Of a stretch of 64,000 nt of DNA, positions 55,079-64,000 are shown piece after piece. Position numbers and translations under genes: made by a program. The stretch spans positions 306,871 through 370,870 of the forward strand of contig NZ_BNDS01000002.1 in the NCBI RefSeq assembly GCF_014656545.1, read 5' to 3'. The notes under the pieces were generated by a model. That model saw only the letters and a program-made list of their open reading frames with translations. It had not been told where the DNA came from and searched no databases. Every line of letters begins with the position of its first letter. Positions within the stretch are counted from its first letter, which is position 1. The stretch is from Neobacillus kokaensis. Lineage in GTDB: Bacteria > Bacillota > Bacilli > Bacillales > Cytobacillaceae.

Positions 55079-57925
55079 TTATTCAGGTTTTTTCTGCGGC
55101 TTTTTATCCGGTTTAACCTTTTGATTGTCTTTGGGCTTATCTTTTGGTTTTTCTTCCGGCTTTCCAGCAACTGGCTGGTCCTCAGATTTTTCTGGCACTC
55201 CGATTTCAATCACATTGGAAGGTGGAGATTCCTTACCGGCAATATCTACTGCCGTAACATAGTAAGCACCATTGCCAGCTGCAAATGAGCGCTTAGAACC
55301 GTTTACAATGCTGCCTACTTTTGCACCATCTCGATAAACCCGGTAGCCTACCACATCCTTATCAGAAGCATTAGACCAGGTTAAGGTATTTTTACTAGCT
55401 TTTAAACTAACAGGGCTTGGATTTTTCCCATCATCACTCATTTTTGCCGTCGATACAAGGATTTTCCCCCAACGATCCCTCTGCGGAATTAACTGGCTGT
55501 AATTATGGAAGTTAGGCCCTACCATCCGCTTGATAAAATCAGGGTTTAGGATCATCCCAAACTGGGTAAACTCTTTTGGTGTGGAATCCAAGGCTAAGAA
55601 CTTTTTATCTCCAACGGTGACATAATTTCCTTCAATTAAGCTATCATCCACTTTTGTCGGAACATTATTGACATTGAAATAATCACTTTCAACAAGTCCA
55701 GCTTTTGAACAGACTGCAGATGGAAGCATACCGGAAACTGCACAATAGGAACGCCTTACAATCCCGCCAGGCATTTTAAACGATTGTTTTGGCGCAATTA
55801 ATTCGGGTTTAATTTTATATGCTGCATTCATTAATTGAGCCCAGAGATTATTGGTACGCTGGCTATATGACATACTTCCATAGGTCTTTAATGACTTAGG
55901 CTTATCATACCCTCTCCAAATACCGAATGTAATATTTGGGTTGGTGGCAACAAACCAGGAGTCGATATACTGATTACCTGTTCCGGTTTTCCCAGCCCAG
56001 TCAGCACTAAAGTTAAGCTTGCTCCTAATTCCAGCAGCCGTTCCCATTTTAATGACGTCACGCATCATATCTAGCGTTAGATAAGCAGTCTGCGGTTTAA
56101 ATACATCCACTTCCTTGATCTTATGCTGAAAGATTGTCTTGCCATTTTTATCAACGATTTTATCGATTAAGTAAGCGTCAATGAATTTCCCACCATTGGC
56201 AAATGTACTAAACGCATTCGTATTTTCTTCGATTGTTACACCGTTAGTCATGGAACCAATACTAGTCGCAAGATTCGTATAGTCCGCTTTTGTCAGCGAA
56301 GTGAAGCCCATCTTTTCTAGATACTTCGCTGGCTGTTGATTGACTATTTCCTTGTAGAGCTTAACCGCTGGCACGTTATAGGATTTCGCAAGAGCATATC
56401 GTGCGGAAACTAATCCGCTATACCTTAAATCATAGTTGTGCGGCCATGGGCTCGAGCTTGCAGGATTAAGAGCTAACGCGACATCCGGAAGCGGCGTTCC
56501 TGGGGAGGCCTTTCCTAACTCAATTGCTGGTCCATAGATGAGCAGCGGCTTCATTGTCGAACCATTTTGCCGAATGGCATTTGTAGCATGGTTCAACTGG
56601 TGCTCGCCATCATACTTTCTTCCACCGACAAAGCTGATAATTTTCCCGGTTTTATTTTCAATCAGCATTGCTCCAACCTGAACCGGCTCCATAACTGTTT
56701 TCCATTCACCGGTTTCTGGGTCCTTTATTTTCTCCGGTTTATCAGGCCCGTACCATTGATAGTTGTCCTTTACTTTTTGCATAGCATCGTAGATTTTTTT
56801 ATCAATTGTAGTGTGGATTTTATAGCCATTTTGCCGTAAATCATGGCTGGCTAACGTTTTATACTTGTAGTATAGAGACTCATCTTTTTTCAATTCTTTT
56901 TCAGAATAACCGTCTTTTTGTGCCAAGACATACGTTAAAACCTCTTTGGCTCGATTTTCGATTTCAAACGTCAGCCAAGGGTATTTTTCAATTGGATTTG
57001 GCAAAGGCTTAATAAAGTCCTTTGTAATGTCATAGGCTGATGCCTCATTGTATTGTTTTTCATTGATAAATCCGCCATCATACATTCGCTTTAAAACTGT
57101 TTTCATCCTTGTGAGTCCAGGTTCAAGATTCTTTTTCACAGTCGCCTCGTTTGTAAAAGGCGTATAACCAAATGGACTTTGCGGCAGACCAGCAATGAAG
57201 GCAGCTTGCGGCAATGTCAAGTCACTCGCTTTTTTTCCAAAGATTCCTTTTGCTGCAGCCTGGACCCCGGCAATGTTTTTACCTGAAGAATTTCTTCCGA
57301 AGGTGGCAACATTTAAATAGGCCTCTAGAATCTCTTTCTTATCAAAAAATCTCTCTAAGCGGAGGGCAAGCAAGATTTCGTTTGCTTTTCTTTGAAAGGA
57401 AACCTCATTCGTTAAAATTTGGTTCTTAATTAATTGCTGTGTTAAGGTACTTCCGCCAGATTGAACCGAGGAGTTTGTTACCTCTTGGAAAAGTGCTCGG
57501 AAAACCGCCTTTGGCACCACGCCGTTATGTTGGTAAAAATATTCATCCTCTGTTGCGATGACCGCTTTGGTTAAATAATCAGATACCTGATCAAGCTTTA
57601 CTTCCTCACGTTCCAGATCCGTTCTAAGCTTTCCAAGATAGACATTATGATCAAAATATAATTGCGATGTTTCCGTGTAATTATAAATATCTTTTTTCAT
57701 ACTATCGTATGAACGGACGGGTTCATCTTTTACAAGTGAGGCAAAATAACCAGCACCTACACCTGCAGCAAACGAGCCGCCAATAATGACCACTGTCAGA
57801 ATTAGGAGGATTAAATTCCATACGACCGAATAAGTAATCCGGGCTCCCTTAACCGTTTTTCTATGGGTAAGCAAGGTAAAGATGGATTTGACTTTTTTAA
57901 TCCAAGTTTGCCATTTTTCATTCAT
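55079..57925 (-). CDS. Class A penicillin-binding protein (PBP1A family) with FN3 domain
   Basis: Bifunctional peptidoglycan synthase of 948 residues. Short cytoplasmic tail, TM helix (about 35-61), GT51 transglycosylase (about 90-260; Glu in ATEDEYFYQHNGV, then GGSTLTQQLIKNQ), transpeptidase (about 360-700) with SxxK in NGSTMKPLL, SxN in AKSYNVPAVKL and KTG in GKTGTGNQYID, a fibronectin type III domain (about 840-915) and a Lys/Pro/Glu-rich tail. Start ATG 57925 lies 9 bases after GAGGTG. All catalytic residues are intact. Between the small membrane gene and the tyrS T-box. Confidence 0.92.
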   Translation of the reverse strand: MNEKWQTWIKKVKSIFTLLTHRKTVKGARITYSVVWNLILLILTVVIIGGSFAAGVGAGYFASLVKDEPVRSYDSMKKDIYNYTETSQLYFDHNVYLGKLRTDLEREEVKLDQVSDYLTKAVIATEDEYFYQHNGVVPKAVFRALFQEVTNSSVQSGGSTLTQQLIKNQILTNEVSFQRKANEILLALRLERFFDKKEILEAYLNVATFGRNSSGKNIAGVQAAAKGIFGKKASDLTLPQAAFIAGLPQSPFGYTPFTNEATVKKNLEPGLTRMKTVLKRMYDGGFINEKQYNEASAYDITKDFIKPLPNPIEKYPWLTFEIENRAKEVLTYVLAQKDGYSEKELKKDESLYYKYKTLASHDLRQNGYKIHTTIDKKIYDAMQKVKDNYQWYGPDKPEKIKDPETGEWKTVMEPVQVGAMLIENKTGKIISFVGGRKYDGEHQLNHATNAIRQNGSTMKPLLIYGPAIELGKASPGTPLPDVALALNPASSSPWPHNYDLRYSGLVSARYALAKSYNVPAVKLYKEIVNQQPAKYLEKMGFTSLTKADYTNLATSIGSMTNGVTIEENTNAFSTFANGGKFIDAYLIDKIVDKNGKTIFQHKIKEVDVFKPQTAYLTLDMMRDVIKMGTAAGIRSKLNFSADWAGKTGTGNQYIDSWFVATNPNITFGIWRGYDKPKSLKTYGSMSYSQRTNNLWAQLMNAAYKIKPELIAPKQSFKMPGGIVRRSYCAVSGMLPSAVCSKAGLVESDYFNVNNVPTKVDDSLIEGNYVTVGDKKFLALDSTPKEFTQFGMILNPDFIKRMVGPNFHNYSQLIPQRDRWGKILVSTAKMSDDGKNPSPVSLKASKNTLTWSNASDKDVVGYRVYRDGAKVGSIVNGSKRSFAAGNGAYYVTAVDIAGKESPPSNVIEIGVPEKSEDQPVAGKPEEKPKDKPKDNQKVKPDKKPQKKPE

Positions 57926-58084
57926 TAAATGCATCACCTCATTTTAAATCACCTATCATTATAGCATATCGAAAATATAAAGTTTGACAACATTCAACAT
58001 TTTTCTGAAATTTCCATTTCCAATTTGACAAGGGAGAAGCTTTATGTTAAAAAAGACTAATAAGAAAATTTTTATAAAAAGCGT

Positions 58085-59583
<1,499 letters not shown>

Positions 59584-59584
59584 A

Positions 59585-59628
59585 AAAAGAAAGACAGCAC
59601 AATCTTTAGATTTGGCTGTCTTTTCTTT
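59585..59628. terminator. Bidirectional terminator between tyrS and acsA
   Basis: Stem AAGACAGC / GCTGTCTT (59591-59598, 59615-59622) with A-run and T-run on opposite sides. Confidence 0.83.
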
Positions 59629-59632
59629 TGTA

Positions 59633-61354
59633 TTAGTCTTCCATTGTCGAAAGGTCACCGGTCGGTAAATCTAGTTCCCATGCTTTTAGGACACGTCTCA
59701 TGATTTTACCGCTTCGTGTCTTTGGCAGCTTGTCACGGAAATCAATTTCCCTAGGTGCTGCATGAGCAGCAAGGCCTTTTTTGACAAACTGACGAATTTC
59801 TTCTTTTAATTCTTCAGTCGCACTATAACCGTCTCGAAGCGCAATAAACGCTTTTATGATTTCACCGCGGACAGGGTCAGGTTTACCGATTACGCCTGCT
59901 TCTGCAACGGCAGGATGCTCTACAAGCTTACTTTCTACTTCAAACGGGCCGACACGCTCACCAGATGTCATAATGACATCGTCTACACGGCCTTGGAACC
60001 AGAAATACCCGTCCTCATCCATGTAAGCTGAATCGCCAGAAACGTACCAGTCTCCATGTGGCAAGAAGTAAGATTCATATTTTGCTTGATTATTCCAAAT
60101 CGTATGCATCATGGATGGCCAGCCTTTTTTGATAGCCAAATTTCCCATACGATATGGCGGAAGCTCATTGCCTTGATCATCAACAATAGCAGCCACAACA
60201 CCTGGGATTGGTTTACCCATTGAGCCAGGTTTAATTTCCATACATGGGTAGTTGCTGATTAGCTGTGCACCAGTTTCTGTCATCCACCAATTGTCATGGA
60301 TTCGCTTATTGAATACTTTCGCACCCCATTTTACGACTTCCGGATTTAATGGCTCGCCCACACTCAATACATGACGGAGGCTGCTTAAGTCGAACTTCTT
60401 AACAAGCTCGTCACCTGCCCCCATTAGCATCCTGAATGCCGTTGGTGCACTATACCATACTGTTACGCCAAAGTCTTCAATCATTTTATACCATGATTCA
60501 GGGCTGAAGCGTCCGCCGATAATCACGTTTGATGTTCCAGTTAACCACGGACCAAAGATACCGTAAGAAGTACCAGTAACCCAGCCTGGGTCAGCCGTAC
60601 ACCAGTAGACATCATCCTCTTTTAAGTCAAGCACCCATTTAGCAGTTTGATATTGCTGAAGCATCGCATTATGTACATGCAGCACCCCTTTTGGTTTGCC
60701 TGTTGAACCGGAGGTATAATGCAGGATTAAACCGTCAGTGCGCTCCACCCATTCAATGTTAAGATTGCTGCTTGCTTTTTCGAATTTTTCAAGGAAGTTA
60801 ATCAAATTACCCTGTTCTTCAACATTTTTTCCGACAAGGAAAATTTGCTTTAATTCAGGCAGATCCTGAACAGGAACTCGATCGAGCAATTCAGGAGTAG
60901 TTACAAGAACTTTCGCGCCGCTATCTTGCAAACGGTCTCTGACAGCGCCTTCCATAAATGCTTCAAATAATGGACCTACAATCGCGCCTAATTTAATGGC
61001 ACCTAAAACAGTAAAGTAAAGCTCCGGTGAACGTGGCATGAAAATAAATACGCGGTCCCCCTTCTCTACATCGCCATAATTCTTTAGCACATTCCCCGCT
61101 TTGTTGGAAAGCTCCTTCATTTCCTTAAAAGTATACTTTTCATTTCTTGAACCGTCCCGATAGTAAAGAGCGACCTTATTTTTCCGGAAGGATTCAGCAT
61201 GACGATCGATGGCTTCAAATGCCATATTGACTAGCCCTGTTTCACTCCAGGAAAATTCCTTCTCCGCATCTTTCCAGTTGAAATGTTCATACATTTCTTC
61301 ATAGTTGCGTAAATTATGATCCCCTTGCACAACTGGTAATGCTTGCACTTTCAC
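59633..61354 (-). CDS. acsA: Acetyl-CoA synthetase AcsA
   Basis: AMP-forming ligase activating acetate to acetyl-CoA, used when cells consume excreted acetate. 573 residues. ATP loop HYTSGSTGKPKGVLHVH (about 215), WWMTETGAQ (A5), SGDSAYMDEDGYFWFQGRVDD, and the regulatory/catalytic Lys in LPKTRSGKIMRR near the C-terminus, the residue acetylated by AcuA and deacetylated by AcuC in B. subtilis. It is divergent from acuABC, as in B. subtilis. RBS AAGGGGGAG. Confidence 0.96.
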   Translation of the reverse strand: MKVQALPVVQGDHNLRNYEEMYEHFNWKDAEKEFSWSETGLVNMAFEAIDRHAESFRKNKVALYYRDGSRNEKYTFKEMKELSNKAGNVLKNYGDVEKGDRVFIFMPRSPELYFTVLGAIKLGAIVGPLFEAFMEGAVRDRLQDSGAKVLVTTPELLDRVPVQDLPELKQIFLVGKNVEEQGNLINFLEKFEKASSNLNIEWVERTDGLILHYTSGSTGKPKGVLHVHNAMLQQYQTAKWVLDLKEDDVYWCTADPGWVTGTSYGIFGPWLTGTSNVIIGGRFSPESWYKMIEDFGVTVWYSAPTAFRMLMGAGDELVKKFDLSSLRHVLSVGEPLNPEVVKWGAKVFNKRIHDNWWMTETGAQLISNYPCMEIKPGSMGKPIPGVVAAIVDDQGNELPPYRMGNLAIKKGWPSMMHTIWNNQAKYESYFLPHGDWYVSGDSAYMDEDGYFWFQGRVDDVIMTSGERVGPFEVESKLVEHPAVAEAGVIGKPDPVRGEIIKAFIALRDGYSATEELKEEIRQFVKKGLAAHAAPREIDFRDKLPKTRSGKIMRRVLKAWELDLPTGDLSTMED

Positions 61355-61385
61355 ATTAATCTCCCCCTTGAAACTTATTTAGATT

Positions 61386-61414
61386 ATTATATTACAAATA
61401 GTAACTATTCACAA
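61386..61414 (-). promoter_or_regulatory. Predicted sigma-A promoter of acsA
   Basis: Minus strand: -35 TTGTGA, 17-bp spacer, perfect -10 TATAAT. Start near 61379, 25 bp before acsA. Confidence 0.65.
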
Positions 61415-61420
61415 TTTTAA

Positions 61421-61448
61421 AAATAATATTTTTTTAAAAATATTATTT
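61421..61448. repeat. AT-only inverted repeat between acsA and acuA
   Basis: A perfect 13-bp inverted repeat (AAATAATATTTTT and its complement) with two central bases. It sits just upstream of the acsA -35. Could be a protein-binding dyad; no family assigned. Confidence 0.5.
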
Positions 61449-61487
61449 GTCCATTATTTATCCTGTTTTCATTTTCATATTACTGAA

Positions 61488-61502
61488 AATTTTGTGAAAT
61501 GT
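61488..61502. promoter_or_regulatory. CodY-box-like sequence in the acsA-acuA region
   Basis: AATTTTGTGAAATGT differs at three positions from the CodY consensus AATTTTCWGAAAATT. In B. subtilis acsA and acuA are under CcpA and CodY influence. Weak match, tentative. Confidence 0.3.
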
Positions 61503-61568
61503 CTTATTCATCTGCAAAATTATGTATAATAGAGTTATTATACGATAGATTTTTCTAGGGGTGACCTA

Positions 61569-62201
61569 ATGAAACATAAAAAAACTTATAATGCGAAGGA
61601 GTTAAAAACACCTGACGGTACGCTTATCATTGAAGGGCCAATTTCATCAGAATCACTAAAGGGCTATGATTTTCATGAAGATTTAATCGCCTTTCGTCCT
61701 CCTGAGCAGCAGCATACAGCATTAATTGGAATTGCCGACCTGCCTGAAGGAAGAATTATCATAGCAAGGCATCAAAACACTATTGTTGGTTATGTTACCT
61801 TCCTCTATCCTGATCCCCTGGAACGGTGGTCGGAAGGGAAAATGGAAAATTTAATAGAATTAGGTGCTATTGAAGTTATTCCGAAATTTAGAGGATGTGC
61901 CGTCGGTAAAAACCTGCTGAAGGTTTCGATGATGGATGATGCAATGGAAGATTATCTGATTATTACAACGGAATATTATTGGCATTGGGATTTAAAAGGA
62001 ACGAAATTAAATGTATGGGAATATCGAAAAATCATGGAGAAGATGATGAACGCCGGAGGGTTAGAGTGGTATGCCACAGATGATCCAGAAATATGCTCGC
62101 ACCCCGCGAATTGTTTAATGGCAAGAATCGGTAAACGGATCGACCTGGAGACAGTTCAAAAGTTCGACCGACTGCGCTTTATGAACCGTTTTATGTACTA
62201 A
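61569..62201 (+). CDS. acuA: AcsA protein acetyltransferase AcuA
   Basis: GNAT-family N-acetyltransferase, 210 residues, that inactivates AcsA by acetylating its C-terminal Lys with acetyl-CoA. Acetyl-CoA loop VIPKFRGCAVGKNLLK (RGxxxGK, about 100). First gene of acuABC. ATG follows AGGGGTGA. A TATAAT at 61526-61531 is the likely -10, with a poor -35. Confidence 0.93.
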   Translation: MKHKKTYNAKELKTPDGTLIIEGPISSESLKGYDFHEDLIAFRPPEQQHTALIGIADLPEGRIIIARHQNTIVGYVTFLYPDPLERWSEGKMENLIELGAIEVIPKFRGCAVGKNLLKVSMMDDAMEDYLIITTEYYWHWDLKGTKLNVWEYRKIMEKMMNAGGLEWYATDDPEICSHPANCLMARIGKRIDLETVQKFDRLRFMNRFMY

Positions 62202-62247
62202 CCGGCTTTTTCATCCTGAATTTAATAAGAATTGAGGCGATACTGAA

Positions 62248-62889
62248 ATGATTGTAGAAGAAATCATGAAAACAGATGTCGTAACATTATATCCAACAGA
62301 TACCATTGCAGATGCTATTCATGTAATGGAAACTAATAATATCCGCCATATTCCAATTATCAATAAGGAGAATAATTTAGTCGGTCTTGTGACTATTTCT
62401 AGATTAAAAGAAGTCACCCCGTCAACCTTTCGGACAAATGAAAATCCAGATGAATTAACAAAGCCACTCGAATTAATCATGGAGCAAAATGTAATTACCG
62501 GTCACCCGCTGGATTTTGTAGAAGAGTCTGCAGCGTTATTTTATGAGTATAAAATCAGCGCCATTCCGATTATTAAAGACCGCAAGCTCGTTGGAATCAT
62601 AACAGAAACAGATATACTTCGAACGATGGTGGAACTTACTGGTGCGCACCAGCCTGGGTCGCAAATTGAAATCAGGGTACCAAACATTTCAGGCATCCTT
62701 TCGGACATTGCCGGAATCATTCGCAAACGGAATGCCAATATTCTTAGTGTTTTAGTTTACCCGGATAAAAAGGATGATCAATTCAAAATACTTGTCATTA
62801 GAGTCCAATTAATGAATCCTACCGGTTTAATTCAAGATTTAAGAAAGGCTGGTCACCAGGTTCTATGGCCAAATCTTCCGGGGATTTAA
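62248..62889 (+). CDS. acuB: AcuB, CBS-pair and ACT domain protein
   Basis: 213 residues: two CBS domains (about 1-130; starts MIVEEIMKTDVVTLYP, later IITETDILRTM) and a C-terminal ACT-like domain (about 138-213; RVPNISGILSDIAGIIRKR). CBS pairs bind adenine nucleotides; the exact role in the acetate pathway is unknown. Second gene of acuABC, ending two bases before acuC. Confidence 0.92.
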   Translation: MIVEEIMKTDVVTLYPTDTIADAIHVMETNNIRHIPIINKENNLVGLVTISRLKEVTPSTFRTNENPDELTKPLELIMEQNVITGHPLDFVEESAALFYEYKISAIPIIKDRKLVGIITETDILRTMVELTGAHQPGSQIEIRVPNISGILSDIAGIIRKRNANILSVLVYPDKKDDQFKILVIRVQLMNPTGLIQDLRKAGHQVLWPNLPGI

Positions 62890-62891
62890 CT

Positions 62892-64000
62892 ATGAAAGAT
62901 GCTTGCGCCTTTGTTTTTTCAGAAGAACTGCTAAATTATAAATTTAGCAGCCATCATCCTTTTAATCAATTCCGGCTAAAATTAACAGTAGATTTATTAA
63001 ACAAGATGAATGCACTAGATCCTAAACAAATTATTCCGCCAAGGATGGCAACGGAAGAGGAGTTAAAGCTTATCCATGATCCAGGTTTTATTGATGCCGT
63101 TAAAAAAGCAGGCAACGGCCAGCTTCCAAAGGAAATTGCCGAAAATTATGGGCTGGGTACAGAAGATACTCCAATATTTCCTAACATGCATGAAGCAAGT
63201 TCCCTTTTAGTCGGCGGAACACTTACTGCTGTCGATCAGGTAATGACAGGAAAAGCCCTCCATGCTGTGCATCTTGGAGGTGGATTGCATCATGGTTTTC
63301 GAGGAAAGGCATCTGGGTTTTGTGTTTATAACGATAGTTCAGTCGCCATAAAATATTTACTTGAAAAATATAATGCCCGTGTACTATATGTTGATACAGA
63401 TGCTCACCATGGTGATGGAGTTCAATGGTCTTTTTATGATGAACCAAACGTGTGTACACTCTCCATCCATGAGACAGGACGCTATTTATTTCCCGGAACT
63501 GGGAATATCAACGAAAGAGGACAGGGCGCGGGTTACGGATATTCTTTTAACATCCCAGTAGATGCCTTTACCGAAGATGAATCGTGGCTTCAGGCCTATT
63601 CACAGGCAATTAGAGAGGTTGCTGAGTTTTTCAAGCCAGACGTCATACTTACTCAAAACGGGGCCGATTCGCACTACTATGACCCTCTCACTCATTTATC
63701 AGCGACGATGAAAATTTATCGAGAAATTCCAAAGCTCGCACATGAAATAGCCCACCAATATTGCGGAGGCAGATGGGTAGCAGTTGGCGGGGGCGGGTAT
63801 GACATTTGGAGGGTCGTTCCAAGAGCATGGGCCCTGATATGGCTTGTGATGACAGAAAACTCAAATTGTTACGGCAGCTTGCCGAAAGAATGGGTAAACT
63901 ATTGGCAGAAAAAATCTCCTGTAGAGCTCCCAAAAGAATGGGATGATCCGGATAATCTATATCCTCCCATCCCAAGAAAACCGGAAATCACCGAAAAAAA
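62892..64000 (+). CDS. acuC: Protein deacetylase AcuC (partial, runs off right edge)
   Basis: Class I/II histone-deacetylase-like Zn enzyme that removes the acetyl group from AcsA, opposing AcuA. Begins MKDACAFVFSEELL, two bases after the acuB stop. About 369 residues are visible of an expected near-390. Active-site HH in HLGGGLHHGFRGKASGFCVYND, zinc ligands in DTDAHHGDG and further Asp in TQNGADSHYYDPL, and GGGGYD. No stop is reached before the window ends. Confidence 0.94.
   Translation, partial: MKDACAFVFSEELLNYKFSSHHPFNQFRLKLTVDLLNKMNALDPKQIIPPRMATEEELKLIHDPGFIDAVKKAGNGQLPKEIAENYGLGTEDTPIFPNMHEASSLLVGGTLTAVDQVMTGKALHAVHLGGGLHHGFRGKASGFCVYNDSSVAIKYLLEKYNARVLYVDTDAHHGDGVQWSFYDEPNVCTLSIHETGRYLFPGTGNINERGQGAGYGYSFNIPVDAFTEDESWLQAYSQAIREVAEFFKPDVILTQNGADSHYYDPLTHLSATMKIYREIPKLAHEIAHQYCGGRWVAVGGGGYDIWRVVPRAWALIWLVMTENSNCYGSLPKEWVNYWQKKSPVELPKEWDDPDNLYPPIPRKPEITEK

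Overview
The window is chromosomal DNA of a low-GC, endospore-forming member of the Bacillaceae. It is close to Bacillus/Neobacillus rather than B. subtilis itself. The evidence is gene content and order: coaE-ytaF-mutM-polA-phoR-phoP-mdh-icd-citZ-ytvI-pyk-pfkA-accA-accD-ytsJ-dnaE-ytrH-ytrI-nrnA-ytpI-ytoI follows the B. subtilis order, and so does ackA-ytxK-tpx-ytfJ-ytfI-yteJ-sppA-nadK2-ytcI-sspA-thiI-nifZ-ezrA-refZ-ytsP-ytrP-rpsD through tyrS-acsA-acuABC. Sporulation genes (ytaF, ytvI, ytrHI, ytfJ, sspA, refZ) confirm a spore former. No rRNA, tRNA, CRISPR array, transposase or prophage was seen.

Layout. 1-7.0 kb: DNA repair/replication genes downstream of the PhoPR two-component system, all on the minus strand. 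7.2-11.3 kb: a MaoC-like protein and the TCA genes citZ-icd-mdh, with a strong stem-loop at each intercistronic junction. 11.8-20 kb: ytvI, glycolysis (pfkA-pyk), acetyl-CoA carboxylase (accD-accA), a GntR/FadR-type regulator and malic enzyme. 20-29.9 kb: dnaE, sporulation membrane genes, nanoRNase NrnA, small membrane proteins and a CBS/hotdog regulator. 29.9-30.2 kb: a probable 6S RNA gene with its own promoter and terminator. 30.2-40 kb: ald, a 52-residue gene, usp, moaB, ecsC, ackA, ytxK, tpx and the ytfIJ-yteJ-sppA group. 40-52 kb: NAD kinase, RarD, acyl-CoA synthetase, a spore SASP, thiI-nifZ, ezrA, refZ, fRMsr, methionine gamma-lyase and a GGDEF protein. 52-64 kb: rpsD with an autoregulatory-type leader, an accessory gene between two diverged repeats, a class A PBP, T-box-controlled tyrS, and divergent acsA / acuABC (acuC runs off the right edge).

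The metabolic genes form a coherent central-carbon block: pfkA-pyk to pyruvate, ald and malic enzyme feeding pyruvate, accDA drawing acetyl-CoA into lipid synthesis, ackA and acsA setting the acetate switch, AcuA/AcuC controlling AcsA by acetylation, and citZ-icd-mdh running the TCA cycle. Two points deserve most attention. (1) An identical palindromic operator (AGTGGTCAGACCAC) lies upstream of both malic enzyme and accD, on either side of the gntR-type gene; this predicts a local regulon linking malate/pyruvate/NADPH to malonyl-CoA. (2) A Cys/His-rich, HNH-like accessory gene lies downstream of rpsD between two roughly 140-bp repeats. The repeats keep their architecture (branched hairpin, G-rich dyad, TGGRCRGACG end) but have diverged in sequence, which suggests a cassette-type mobile unit I cannot assign to a known family.

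Several starts were moved downstream from the longest open frame, using ribosome-binding sites and the lengths of B. subtilis orthologues recalled from memory. These are inferences, noted at each gene.
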